64,000 bases of DNA from Saprospiraceae bacterium (GCA_013214355.1 JABSSL010000093.1:1-64000); one strand, 5' to 3'; positions 52,752-62,109 are shown, numbered from the stretch's first letter. The notes: generated by a model not told the origin, from the letters alone. Translations and numbers: made by a program.

Positions 52752-53757
52752 AATACGCCCACTCCAATTTCTGATGCTCCTTCACATCTACCAAAAGTTT
52801 TTTCCCAATTAGCTGGTCAAATTCACGCGCATCAATCCCGGTATTGGGACGTAAACAGATTAAATCTTCGGCACGAATGATGGTATTCTTGGGTAAATCC
52901 GTTTTGGGGTAAACGCTGCGGCGAAAGGTGACCACATGATCTCCTTCCACCGTAAGAGGACGCTTAATCGAATCCCCTCTTAGTTGATAAATAGTCTTGA
53001 TATCTGCTATCAAGCTTAAGACCTCCGATTGTGTCAAAGATACTTTATGATCTCTGAAGCTCTTCCCTTCTCGACTATCTGTGAAGTGAAATTCCAGGAT
53101 CTCAGCTCCCATAGCAACGGCAATCTCCAATGCTTTGCTGCCTTCCGTATGATCGGAGTAGCCAATGGGCAAACCCGTTATACTACGATAGGACTGCATC
53201 ACCGCAAGGTGGGCAGCATCCGCTGGGATAGGGTACATGGAAGTACATTGCAGAATCGATAGATAATCTGGATCCTTGTAGCACTCATCTTGCTCCTGAA
53301 TATAGCGTACCGCCTCTAATACTTCTTGAAAAGTAGATAATCCAGTAGATAATATGATCGGCTTCTGCAAAGCAGCCGTGGCTTTTAATACGGGATAGGC
53401 CGTCATATCCCCTGATCCAATTTTGTAGATGGGCAGGTAGGGATCGATCCATTCAAAATAGGCTGGATCCCAGACAGAAGCCATAAAACCAACTCCCGCA
53501 GCTTCGCACATTTGGGCTAACGCTATATACTGCTCCTGACTCAATTCAAACTTCTTGAAGTGTTTGTTTCGGACAGGATTTTCAAGCTTACTAACCAAAG
53601 TATCTCCGGAGTACAACTGAAATTTAACAAAGTCCACTTCCGCCCCAATCGCCAATTCAGTAAGTGCTTTCGCATATTCGAAGTCTCCCTCGTGGTTTCC
53701 TCCGATCTCTGCAATCAATAATGGGCCATGTTTGCCCTGCCAAGTATTTCTTTTCAT
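52744..53757 (-). CDS. neuB: NeuB-family nonulosonic acid (sialic-acid-like) synthase
   Basis: Condenses phosphoenolpyruvate with an N-acyl hexosamine to make a nonulosonic acid. The NeuB TIM barrel is clear: LLIAEIGGNHEGDFEYAKAL, VDFVKFQLYSGDTLV, SVWDPAYFEWIDPYLPIYKI-GSGD, IILSTGLSTFQEV, QCTSMYPIPAD, IGYSDHTEGSKALEIAVAMGAEI and LEFHFTD near 225 (EKHFT/ERHFT in characterised enzymes), then the FRDHKVSL block. A C-terminal SAF/antifreeze-like domain (VYPKTDLPKNTII, LICLRPNTGI, about 270-335) completes it. Whether the product is neuraminic, legionaminic, pseudaminic or another acid cannot be read. A neuC-type epimerase is not visible. 337 aa is the normal size. Confidence 0.88.
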   Translation of the reverse strand: MKRNTWQGKHGPLLIAEIGGNHEGDFEYAKALTELAIGAEVDFVKFQLYSGDTLVSKLENPVRNKHFKKFELSQEQYIALAQMCEAAGVGFMASVWDPAYFEWIDPYLPIYKIGSGDMTAYPVLKATAALQKPIILSTGLSTFQEVLEAVRYIQEQDECYKDPDYLSILQCTSMYPIPADAAHLAVMQSYRSITGLPIGYSDHTEGSKALEIAVAMGAEILEFHFTDSREGKSFRDHKVSLTQSEVLSLIADIKTIYQLRGDSIKRPLTVEGDHVVTFRRSVYPKTDLPKNTIIRAEDLICLRPNTGIDAREFDQLIGKKLLVDVKEHQKLEWAYFN

Positions 53758-53794
53758 ATGGTTTTCTTAAGCTTTTAGGCTTTCTCCAACTATA

Positions 53795-54346
53795 TTACAT
53801 GCGTTCGCTAATCTTCCTCGCTGGTATCCCGCCTACAATCTCATAGGGAGCAACATCATCTTTCACCAAAGCGCCAGCCGCAATCACAGCTCCCGTTCCA
53901 ATACGGACTCCTTTCAAGATCTTAGCCCCAGTCCCAATCCAAACATCATCGCCAATTTTAATCGGAGCGGTTTGATTTGGTTGACGGTTAATTAATTGAT
54001 TTCGAGCTATAGTATGATCACTATCCACTAGATAAACAAAGGGCGCGATCAGACAGTTGCTCCCAATCTCAATTCCTGCCGAAGCAAACAAATAGGAGTG
54101 ATAGCCAAAAGTAGTATTCTCCCCAATGCGAACGGTGGCACTTTCATTACAGGCACAAATGCGCGCACCTGATTTGATTACCATATTCGCACCTAAAAAA
54201 ATATTCTTTGGATATCGCATTAAGTGCACATCTTTCTCGAAATGGACTCCCTCTCCACATGCCCCTAACCTCCTTTTCTCTCGCCAATATCGATATCGAC
54301 TAGCCAAAGTGGGTTTAAGGTGTTTTCTAAGTTGCTGGTTACCCAT
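53795..54346 (-). CDS. Hexapeptide-repeat (LbetaH) acyltransferase
   Basis: Left-handed beta-helix transferase of the CysE/LacA/NodL/NeuO-like group, usually O- or N-acetylating sugars with acetyl-CoA. Imperfect hexapeptides run from about residue 50 ([67 protein letters not shown]) and the loop [12 protein letters not shown] holds the likely catalytic His. The ATG at 54346 is preferred over an upstream GTG at 54385. First gene of the minus-strand glycan operon, 37 bp ahead of neuB, so an acetyl group on the nonulosonic acid or its precursor is the likely use. It diverges from wzx. Confidence 0.85.
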   Translation of the reverse strand: MGNQQLRKHLKPTLASRYRYWREKRRLGACGEGVHFEKDVHLMRYPKNIFLGANMVIKSGARICACNESATVRIGENTTFGYHSYLFASAGIEIGSNCLIAPFVYLVDSDHTIARNQLINRQPNQTAPIKIGDDVWIGTGAKILKGVRIGTGAVIAAGALVKDDVAPYEIVGGIPARKISERM

Positions 54347-54496
54347 TCTATGCTGAATTGAAGAACAATAGACTGCCTGCCTCACCTGAAGAATGAAACA
54401 AGTAGATGCTTTCCTGCGTTTTTCGGCTAAAGCATCTCAAAAGTATTAATAAATGGTGATATTGCATTTGCTAGATACCAGTAATGTATAGGCCAA

Positions 54497-56017
54497 ATGG
54501 GGATTATCAAGAGACAAGCCATTAAGCAAAGTATTGTGAACTACCTCGGGGTGGCCATCGGCGCCATTAGTGTGGTTTTCATATATCCCTTGGCGACAGA
54601 AACCGTTGGACTAGCCCGTTTTTTGATAGATACTGGCACGCTCCTAGCTCCATTTCTACTGCTTGGTTTTGGGGGCGTTACCATTAAATTTTTTCCTGAA
54701 TTTAAAACGGAGGACGGTGAGAATAATGGTATGCTTGCCTTTATTTTAAGTGTCCCCACCGTTGCGGCCCTTGTTTTCACACTGCTCATCATCACATTTC
54801 GGCTTCCGATTCAAGATTATTTACAGGAAAGTGGACGGGAGGAAAGCTTTCAAATGTTTTGGATGTACTTCGTTCCCATAGCCATTTGCTTGGCCTTCTT
54901 TCAGCTTCTATATAACTACAGCACTAACTACGGACGCATTGCCGTTCCCGCCATTTTCCAAAATTTCATAAAAATCGTTCTACCTACCACCATACTAATG
55001 TGGTACTTTGAATTAATCAACTTGTCTTTCCTGGTTTGGGCCTTAGTCATCAACTATATAGTCGTATTAATAGCCATCCTTTTATACCTAAGAAACCAAG
55101 GACATCTAAAGCTTGTAACAAAGTGGAATTTTCTGGATGCAGATCGACGTAAACGTATATTCAATTATGCTTTGTTCGGGTTATTTGGCGGTATTGGTAG
55201 TGTGCTAGCTTTTCGGATAGATTCCTTTATGATTTCCACCTTAATAGATCTAGAGAGCAATGGCATCTTTACTATAGCAGCATTTATTGGTAATGCTATA
55301 GCTATCCCAACGAATGCAGTGAACCAAATTAGTTCTCCCATAATTACAAAGGCGATCAAGGAATCAGATTTTGTTGAGGTAAGTAAAATCTATAAAGGAG
55401 CCTCCGTCAACTTATTGGTGGTGGGGCTATTGCTCTATGTACTAGTAGCCTGCTCTGTAGAAAACCTGTTCCACTTGATGCCTTTTGAAGAAGCAAAGTC
55501 TGGTGACCCAGCCTTTATTCGCCAAGGAATAATTATTGTTTTGTTGGTGGGTTTTGCGCGCATCATCGATATGGCTACCAGTGTAAACAACCCCATCATA
55601 AACTTTTCTCCCTATTATCGCTTTGGCTTGTATGCCATTCTCATCCTAGGGGTTTTCAACATTTTCACGAATCTCTTCTTTATCAAAACCCTAGGCTTAG
55701 GAATAGTTGGTGTGGCTTTAGCCACCTTGGTAGCATTAAGTCTTTATAATCTCGTCAAGCTAATCTTTATCTATTGGAAATTTGGGGTTCACCCCTTTAG
55801 CGCAGCAACGGTCAAACTATTTGCCATTGCTAGCCTTGCAACCATAGCGGCCTATTTCATTCCTACCAGTGGAGCAAGTGCATGGCATTCTATTTTAGAT
55901 ATTGCCATCAAATCTGCGGTGGTATTGATGATCTACCTACCATTGGTCTTGCGATCTAAGGTTTCTCCTGATGTCAACGAGTTGGTAGAAGGAGTACTAA
56001 AGCGGTTCCGAAAGTAG
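54497..56017 (+). CDS. Wzx-type oligosaccharide flippase (polysaccharide biosynthesis protein)
   Basis: Multi-pass inner-membrane flippase of the MOP superfamily that moves undecaprenyl-linked repeat units to the periplasm. About 12-14 hydrophobic helices are distributed over 506 residues, with short polar loops; the N-terminal IIKRQAIKQSIVNYLGVAIG and FGLFGGIGSVLAFRIDSFMI regions are typical of the Polysacc_synt family. It is on the opposite strand from the sugar genes, sharing a 150-bp divergent promoter region with the acyltransferase gene. No wzy polymerase or ligase is recognised in the window. Confidence 0.88.
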   Translation: MGIIKRQAIKQSIVNYLGVAIGAISVVFIYPLATETVGLARFLIDTGTLLAPFLLLGFGGVTIKFFPEFKTEDGENNGMLAFILSVPTVAALVFTLLIITFRLPIQDYLQESGREESFQMFWMYFVPIAICLAFFQLLYNYSTNYGRIAVPAIFQNFIKIVLPTTILMWYFELINLSFLVWALVINYIVVLIAILLYLRNQGHLKLVTKWNFLDADRRKRIFNYALFGLFGGIGSVLAFRIDSFMISTLIDLESNGIFTIAAFIGNAIAIPTNAVNQISSPIITKAIKESDFVEVSKIYKGASVNLLVVGLLLYVLVACSVENLFHLMPFEEAKSGDPAFIRQGIIIVLLVGFARIIDMATSVNNPIINFSPYYRFGLYAILILGVFNIFTNLFFIKTLGLGIVGVALATLVALSLYNLVKLIFIYWKFGVHPFSAATVKLFAIASLATIAAYFIPTSGASAWHSILDIAIKSAVVLMIYLPLVLRSKVSPDVNELVEGVLKRFRK

Positions 56018-56024
56018 GTGCCCT

Positions 56025-56729
56025 TTATCCATCAAATGGCTCCCAGAACAGCTGTTGGTTGGTCAAGTCAAAAGCGCATAGATTCCCTAGGCCCAACCGC
56101 CTTCCTGCAAAAACACATCCATTATCAATATTCACTACCGGTAATTGGTCCACTTTTTCCAGCATATTTGCTGTTTCCTTATGAGAAATGGGCGTATGGC
56201 CATGCACAATGATTCTATCGTCTAACCACTGTTCCGCCCGATTATCTTCAAATTCACTGTACCAATTTCGAATCCACATCAAACTTTTTAAATCCATTAA
56301 CGGAAAGTGGCGCCGCAAATTAAGGCCAGCATGTACTAGAACGTAGTCTTCTAACTCAAAAAAATACGGGAGCTCGGCCATAAAGGACCGATAAGGGTCT
56401 GGAATCTGAGCTGGGCGCATTACACCAAAGCTACGCATGGTCTCTGTCCCACCATTTACCTCCCAAATACCGGGCGCCGCTTCTGCATTCCTAGTAGCAT
56501 CCAAATACAATTGTTCATGATTTCCTCTTAGACAATGAATCTGGTAGCCTTCTTCTTGCATTTGAAAAATTCGATCAAAAACGCCCTTACTATCTGGTCC
56601 TCGATCAATTAGGTCCCCCAGGATATACAGTTCATCGTCCGTACCTAATTGGATCTGCTCTAGCAGCTTACCGAAGGTTTTATTGCAGCCATGAATGTCA
56701 GAGATTGCGAATTGCCGAGAGAGAGCCAT
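56025..56729 (-). CDS. Metallophosphoesterase, PPP-type serine/threonine phosphatase-like
   Basis: Calcineurin-like phosphoesterase with the complete metal-binding set: SDIHG (D-x-H, residues 9-13), GDLIDRGPDS (GDxxDRG), LRGNHE (GNHE) and later VHAGLN and VHGHTP. Size (234 aa) and the FDRIFQMQEEGYQIHCL region match the bacterial PPP-like/ApaH-like single-domain phosphatases. Substrate may be a phosphoprotein or dinucleoside polyphosphate. It converges on wzx with only 7 bp between stops and is probably not part of the glycan pathway. Confidence 0.9.
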   Translation of the reverse strand: MALSRQFAISDIHGCNKTFGKLLEQIQLGTDDELYILGDLIDRGPDSKGVFDRIFQMQEEGYQIHCLRGNHEQLYLDATRNAEAAPGIWEVNGGTETMRSFGVMRPAQIPDPYRSFMAELPYFFELEDYVLVHAGLNLRRHFPLMDLKSLMWIRNWYSEFEDNRAEQWLDDRIIVHGHTPISHKETANMLEKVDQLPVVNIDNGCVFAGRRLGLGNLCAFDLTNQQLFWEPFDG

Positions 56730-56836
56730 GGATTTCTTTTTATAAAAAATAAAAACAAAGGTAGGGTAAAAATAAGGTAGCTCGTTAATAACAACAAAAC
56801 CTCAAAGGACCAATTAAGTTGTTCTTACTTCACTAA

Positions 56837-58282
56837 ATGCTATTAACTATGCCGGTTACAAACTGCGCCAACGGTACACTTGCCCCATACGTTGGCAACC
56901 TCACACAGGACCAGGTGCTTCACCTTTACCGTCGAATGGGCTTTGGTGCTACGCCCCAGCAAGTGGCGGATGGTATAACCAAAAGCGCCAATGACCTAGT
57001 GGACCAAATATTAGACGAAGCACTAAATATGCCGCTCCCCGCAGCACCAGAATGGGCGGACTGGTTGATCAGTGATTACGATGACTTTAATGAGCAACGA
57101 CAAGAACAGTTTATCAGTTGGGTCTTGCAATGGGTCAGGGACATGCTCTCCAATGGTTTCCGTGAAAAGATGGCGCTCTTCTGGCATAGTCACTTTGTGA
57201 CTCGCTTCGAGAGCTATCAATGCCCTTCCCAACTATATCAATATCATAAGTTATTACAACAGCATGCACTAGGAAACTTTAAGACTTTCACTCATGAGAT
57301 GGGTAGAAATCCCGCCATGCTTGTATTCTTGAACGGCGTGCAAAACACCAACATTGAACCAAATGAAAACTATGCTCGGGAGCTATTCGAACTGTTCACC
57401 TTAGGGCGAGACAATGGATACACCCAGGGAGACATTCAAGAAGCGGCTAGAGCGCTAACTGGATGGGTTGGCTACTTCTCTCCCTGTGGCCCTATCGGTT
57501 TTGTGGATGTCTACCACGATACTGGAGAGAAGACCGTTTTTGGTAGAACAGGAAATTGGGGATACGACGAATTACATGATATCCTTTTTGAAGAGCGAGC
57601 AGATCTAATTGCTAAGTACATCTGTGGCAAACTTTATCAACACTTCGTACATCCGGAAATTGACAATGCGATAGTAGCAGAATTGGCTACTACATTTCAA
57701 GAAAATGACTTTGCATTAGCACCTGTTATTCGACAGCTGTTTAAGAGCGAGCACTTTTTTGACTCCTTTGTCCTAGGCACCATCGTCAAAAGTCCATTCG
57801 ATTGTCTGATCAGCTTTACTCGTGAATCGGGTGTGCCCCTAAATGATCAAGTCATTGAAGGAATCGGATATTTAGGATTTAGTCTCGGGCACACGCTATT
57901 TAGCCCTATAGATGTAGCAGGCTGGCCAGGAGATCGGAGTTGGATTGATACGGATTCCCTAACTGGACGTTGGCAGGGCCTAGACTTCATCATCTTCTAT
58001 ATCTACGAAAACCAGCCAGAATTCTTCCGCGAACTGGCTAAAAGGCTAGCAGGAGACTCCAATGACCCGGACTTTGTCGCTCAAGTATTGGCTGATTATT
58101 TTATTTCTAATGGACTGTATAAGTCGGACATGTATGATCGGACTACCACCGTACTAAAATGGGAGATTCCGCAAAATTACTTTGAGAGCGGAGATTGGAA
58201 TCTAGAATGGGATACTGTTCCTATTCAAATCGCACTCACATTAAGGCATTTAGCTCGCCTTCCTGAATTTCAAATGCAATAA
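56837..58282 (+). CDS. DUF1800 domain-containing protein
   Basis: Family of unknown function nearly always paired with a DUF1501 gene, as here (48 bp gap). The sequence shows the helical signature: LYRRMGFGATPQQVADGI near residues 30-48, FREKMALFWHSHFVT, HEMGRNPAMLVFLNGVQN and NENYARELFELFTLG (about 185-200), the most conserved DUF1800 stretch. No signal peptide is evident (the first ~40 residues are polar), which is unusual given the exported partner. Length 481 aa is standard. ATG at 56837 is used; another ATG 12 bp on is equally placed. Biochemical role unknown. Confidence 0.88.
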   Translation: MLLTMPVTNCANGTLAPYVGNLTQDQVLHLYRRMGFGATPQQVADGITKSANDLVDQILDEALNMPLPAAPEWADWLISDYDDFNEQRQEQFISWVLQWVRDMLSNGFREKMALFWHSHFVTRFESYQCPSQLYQYHKLLQQHALGNFKTFTHEMGRNPAMLVFLNGVQNTNIEPNENYARELFELFTLGRDNGYTQGDIQEAARALTGWVGYFSPCGPIGFVDVYHDTGEKTVFGRTGNWGYDELHDILFEERADLIAKYICGKLYQHFVHPEIDNAIVAELATTFQENDFALAPVIRQLFKSEHFFDSFVLGTIVKSPFDCLISFTRESGVPLNDQVIEGIGYLGFSLGHTLFSPIDVAGWPGDRSWIDTDSLTGRWQGLDFIIFYIYENQPEFFRELAKRLAGDSNDPDFVAQVLADYFISNGLYKSDMYDRTTTVLKWEIPQNYFESGDWNLEWDTVPIQIALTLRHLARLPEFQMQ

Positions 58283-58330
58283 GCCAAGGCTTATTGGAAT
58301 CGCTCATTTTAAACTCAAAATAATCTTACC

Positions 58331-59965
58331 ATGTGTAATCATCATAAAGATCAAAAACCCAAAGGCCGATACGGCAGTGCCCTGGAACACGGGGCTGCAC
58401 ATACGCATGATCATCAAAGCTGGAGTCGCAGAACTTTCATGAAAAATCTCGGGATTGCTGGCAGTGTGTCGATGCTCCTGGGAAGAACTCCTTTAACTGC
58501 CTTATCCTCCTCACCGCTAAGTATGGCGCTGAACACCACCGAATCAGACAACATACTAGTCTTGATTCGTTTTAAAGGGGGAAATGATGGTCTCAATATG
58601 ATTGTTCCTGTTTTTGATTATGGTACTTATAAAAACTATCGCCCAACCATTGCCATTCCAGAAGATCAATTAATCAGTCTAAGTGATAGTTTTGGAATGC
58701 CTAATACTATGGCTAGCGTACAAGGAATGTGGGAAGACGGAGCAATGAAGGTTGTCAATAGTGTTGGCTATGATGACCAAAACCTTTCTCATTTCCGGTC
58801 TACAGATATTTGGTCCTCCGCTAGTGATGCCAACGAATTGGATTCAAGTGGCTGGCTGGGGAGACTGCTAGACAAGCAATTTCCCGATTATATCACAGAT
58901 CCTCCTACTTCTCCGCAGGCCATCCAAATTGGAGGATCGGGGACTTCAATCTTCTACAATCGTGATTCCGTGAATCTGGGCGTGACGGTGAATGATCCTG
59001 AAGAATTGTTTCAAATTGCCCAAAATGGTGAGTTATATGATGCCTTAGATGTTCCAGAATGTCGTTATGGAGAGCAATTAAGTTTCGTACGTACGGTAGC
59101 CAATAGTACGTCTCGTTATGCGGAGATCATTGCCTCTGCCTATGAGGCGAGTACCAATGCGATCGAATATGGTCCTAATTTAGGAGAGCAGTTGGCACTC
59201 GTAGCAAGGTTGATCAAAGGAGGGCTGGAAACAAAACTATACATGGTCACCTTGGACGGCTTTGACACCCACGCCAATCAGAATGGTAGTCATCCTAATC
59301 TAATGTATAATCTCACTACTTCTGTGAAAGCTTTCTATGAAGATCTCGCCGCCTCTGGCGTAGCCCATAGAGTGCTAAGCATGACCTTTTCCGAGTTTGG
59401 AAGAAGAATTGAGCAAAATGCTTCAGGAGGTACTGATCACGGAGCAGCAGCACCGATGATCTTATTTGGCGAAGGTTTAAATGGCAATGGCTTCTTAGGG
59501 GCTGCCCCAGATCTTCAGAACCTGGACCAGGTTGGCAACCTCCAATATGACCTGGACTTCCGACAAATCTATAGTACTGTTCTTGAGAACTGGTTGTGTA
59601 TTGATCCCAACTTGGTTGACGAAGTTTTAGGTCGAAGCTTCGAGCGCTTGCCCGATCTAGGATTAACCTGCCAAACTCCGACTTCAACGATCGAGCAACA
59701 AGCTGCCTTGCTAAACCATCGAGCCCTGTACGACCAAGGTCGAATAGTAGTTGAATATACCCTACCAGAGTCTATGCCAGTGAAGGTGCAAATCTTCGAC
59801 ATCCTCGGTCGGCCAGTAGAAACACTTTTTGAAGGCTATCAGATGCCAGGGACGCATCGTCACAACTTCCAAACCTGGGGAAATCGGATTTCCTCTGGAA
59901 TTTACATCTACCATATTATGGCCGGAAGGCGTGCATACAGTAATAAAATTCGCATAGCCAGATAA
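58331..59965 (+). CDS. DUF1501 protein with twin-arginine signal and C-terminal T9SS sorting domain
   Basis: Partner of the preceding DUF1800 gene; sulfatase/phosphatase-superfamily-like DUF1501 fold, function unknown. The N-terminus holds a long His-rich n-region, then WSRRTFMKNLGIAGSVSMLLG, a Tat signal with R33-R34. The DUF1501 domain covers about 55-450 with RFKGGNDGLNMIVP at its start, SEFGRRIEQNASGGTDHGAA near 357-376 and the VTLDGFDTHANQ block. The final ~75 residues are a T9SS type A sorting domain (VQIFDILGRPVETLF, ISSGIYIYHIMAG). The combination implies Tat export across the inner membrane followed by T9SS crossing of the outer membrane. It probably works with the DUF1800 protein. 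Confidence 0.87.
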   Translation: MCNHHKDQKPKGRYGSALEHGAAHTHDHQSWSRRTFMKNLGIAGSVSMLLGRTPLTALSSSPLSMALNTTESDNILVLIRFKGGNDGLNMIVPVFDYGTYKNYRPTIAIPEDQLISLSDSFGMPNTMASVQGMWEDGAMKVVNSVGYDDQNLSHFRSTDIWSSASDANELDSSGWLGRLLDKQFPDYITDPPTSPQAIQIGGSGTSIFYNRDSVNLGVTVNDPEELFQIAQNGELYDALDVPECRYGEQLSFVRTVANSTSRYAEIIASAYEASTNAIEYGPNLGEQLALVARLIKGGLETKLYMVTLDGFDTHANQNGSHPNLMYNLTTSVKAFYEDLAASGVAHRVLSMTFSEFGRRIEQNASGGTDHGAAAPMILFGEGLNGNGFLGAAPDLQNLDQVGNLQYDLDFRQIYSTVLENWLCIDPNLVDEVLGRSFERLPDLGLTCQTPTSTIEQQAALLNHRALYDQGRIVVEYTLPESMPVKVQIFDILGRPVETLFEGYQMPGTHRHNFQTWGNRISSGIYIYHIMAGRRAYSNKIRIAR

Positions 59966-60283
59966 CCGCATCAGTAATTTTTTGCAACAAGAAGTCGCCA
60001 GTCCCAAAGATGCCTCCTCTCTTAAGTTTTTGGAGGGACTTATTAGTCAACTCCAAAATCTTAATATCGGGCTGGCGGCCCTTTCTACCCTGCGCTAGCA
60101 CTCTCCCGCAACAAGCATTTCGATCTGTTTCTCCTCAAGACAGGATGGAATCACTACAGCTCTAGAAGACCCAGCATGAAGTAGATGTCTCTTTGTTTGT
60201 CTCGATTTCGATTGAGACAAACTTTTGTATTTTGAAGCCCCACCTCACAATATTCGACACTCGAAAAATGTTGTTTTTTTATC
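59966..60283. other. Intergenic region with terminator
   Basis: About 318 bases with no gene. It holds the terminator at 60195-60230 and, near 60000-60070, a partial inverted repeat (tccctcc-type stretch around tttttggaggga) that is not strong enough to call. Confidence 0.5.
60195..60230 (+). terminator. Intrinsic terminator
   Basis: A 9-bp perfect stem (gtttgtctc 60195-60203 with gagacaaac 60214-60222), 10-nt loop and a ttttgtatttt tract. It lies about 230 bp after the DUF1501 gene and 50 bp before the cyclase-family gene. Confidence 0.65.
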
Positions 60284-61033
60284 ATGATCGTGCATATCGA
60301 ACATCTTGAACATTCTTACAAGGCTGATCTGCATCAGCCGCTCGACATTTCCATTCCCTTACGAGATGGGATGAATAATCCGAATTGCTTTTATGCTCCT
60401 TACCCGGAAATGAACCCAGTGAAGTCAGGGGATTTTATTGGTTCCACAGCGCAGGGAGGGCTAGTGAACTTTTTTAACGTGAAGATGAATCCACATGGAA
60501 ATGGAACTCATACAGAGTGTGTCGGACACATCGCTCACGAACGCCATTCCATCCTGGAACATCTTCAACAATTTCATTTCATTGCCAAGTTAGTAAGCCT
60601 GTACCCTATCCGTTTAGATAATGGGGACCGGATCTTAAGCTTAGAACAAGTTAAAGAGGTAGTAAGCCCTGGTGGAGCAGAAGCATTAGTAATCAGAACG
60701 CTTCCCAATGAAGATTGGAAACTTAGACATACCTATTCTGGCACCAATCCCCCTTATGTACAAGAGGATGCGATACACTATCTAGTAGATTGCGGAATTC
60801 AACATCTATTGATTGATCTCCCATCTGTAGACCGAGAGGAGGATGAAGGGAAATTGTTAGCACATCGAGCCTTTTGGAAATATCCCGACAATGTTCGCAA
60901 AAAGTGCACCATTAGTGAATTAATTTACGTACATAATGACATCAAAGACGGACTTTATTTGTTAAACCTCCAAATCATGAGTCTTGACTTGGATGCTAGT
61001 CCAAGCAAGCCAATATTATACACCCTTTTTTGA
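60284..61033 (+). CDS. Cyclase-family metal-dependent hydrolase (kynurenine formamidase-like)
   Basis: Cytoplasmic member of Pfam Cyclase (kynurenine formamidase KynB, isatin hydrolase). The metal site HxGTHxDxxxH appears as HGNGTHTECVGHI, with Glu in place of the usual Asp, and GSTAQGGLVNF with VKMNPHGNG precedes it; later HLLIDLPSVDREEDEG matches the family catalytic part. Family members hydrolyse amides or lactam-like rings; the Asp-to-Glu change makes the substrate uncertain. The following gene starts 7 bp after its stop, so they are co-transcribed. Length 249 aa is typical. Confidence 0.83.
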   Translation: MIVHIEHLEHSYKADLHQPLDISIPLRDGMNNPNCFYAPYPEMNPVKSGDFIGSTAQGGLVNFFNVKMNPHGNGTHTECVGHIAHERHSILEHLQQFHFIAKLVSLYPIRLDNGDRILSLEQVKEVVSPGGAEALVIRTLPNEDWKLRHTYSGTNPPYVQEDAIHYLVDCGIQHLLIDLPSVDREEDEGKLLAHRAFWKYPDNVRKKCTISELIYVHNDIKDGLYLLNLQIMSLDLDASPSKPILYTLF

Positions 61034-61040
61034 TTGAGTA

Positions 61041-61733
61041 ATGTCAACATTTAAATCCACATATCACTCCAAAACGTACCGGGACTTCAAGGCATTGGAT
61101 GAAAGGGCCTACCGTGATATGGTTCGCTTCTATGAGGACCGCGAGGATGACATTAAGGGACTGGAGTTTCAAGAATTTTTCGAACTATTATTTACCTACC
61201 TTGATGCCTTGTTCGAAATAGGTTCTTATCGAAAACACCTTTTGCTCGTTGACTATGTCATTGAGTGTAGCATCAATAATAACATCAAGTTTCTGGAAGG
61301 GAAGGACGTATTTTATCATCTCCTATTTAGAAAAGCTGCATCTCTTTACAATACCCTTTCTTACAATAAAGCCGATTATATTCTTAGAGAACTCATTCGA
61401 ATTAACCCAGAAAAGGAAGAAGTAAGCCAATTCCTTAAGAAGTGCCTAAGAAAAATGAACCCGGCCATCATTCGTCACTCACGGGCAGCGAGTATTCTTA
61501 TGTTTTTCGCAGCAGCCATCATTATTTGCTTGGAAGTACTATTTGTCCGTCCTTTCATGGCAGATTGGATTACGCCAGTTGAGCTTAGCCGAAATCTAAT
61601 CTTCGGATTAGGCTGTTTCATCCTTCTATTCGGTTCACTGGTCCACCGTTGGCAAATAGATAGAGAAGTAAACGCTTTTGTAAAAGCTACGATGGAAAGA
61701 AAGGAAGCCCACCATCCCCACCAATCGAACTAA
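61041..61733 (+). CDS. Hypothetical protein with two C-terminal membrane helices
   Basis: Not recognised. The first ~145 residues look helical and soluble (TYRDFKALDERAYRDMVRFY, FFELLFTYLDALFEIGSY, FYHLLFRKAASLYNTLSYNK), spaced in a TPR-like manner. Then two hydrophobic segments follow, ASILMFFAAAIIICLEVLFV and LIFGLGCFILLFGSLVH (about 150-170 and 183-201), leaving short tails. It is likely anchored in the inner membrane with its helical domain in the cytoplasm. It starts 7 bp after the cyclase-family gene stop, so the two form an operon; a functional link is unknown. Confidence 0.7.
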   Translation: MSTFKSTYHSKTYRDFKALDERAYRDMVRFYEDREDDIKGLEFQEFFELLFTYLDALFEIGSYRKHLLLVDYVIECSINNNIKFLEGKDVFYHLLFRKAASLYNTLSYNKADYILRELIRINPEKEEVSQFLKKCLRKMNPAIIRHSRAASILMFFAAAIIICLEVLFVRPFMADWITPVELSRNLIFGLGCFILLFGSLVHRWQIDREVNAFVKATMERKEAHHPHQSN

Positions 61734-62109
61734 GAAAAACTTTCCTTACTGCACGAACATATCGCAACAACAGCTAGGAAAAACCGTTAAGTCTCCTATA
61801 ATTTAGGGCTAAACGTTAGTGCTTATGGGGTCAAAATGGTAAAATTGCAGCTGTTAATGCAAGGGTAATAATATTCCTTACCATATCAAGAGACCACATG
61901 CTGTCTGTCCAAGGAGCATTATTCCCGCGCAAATCCTCAGTAGTTAGGCTAGGGCAAAAAACAGACCATACTATCCACTGGGACCCTTTCTATGTCAACC
62001 CTTTATTTTCTAAAAACCAGATAAGGCTTTGACTGATCTGACCACGAAGAATTATGGTCAACTAAGTTCAAGAGAAGTCATTCTTTCATCACTTAAAAAC
62101 CACGAGCCA
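61734..62109. other. Intergenic region before the NDP-sugar nucleotidyltransferase gene
   Basis: About 376 bases if translation starts at the GTG at 62110. No hairpin with T-run, RNA gene or clear TAnnTTTG box is seen. The last ~80 bases stay open in the gene's frame, up to a TTG at 62029. Confidence 0.4.
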
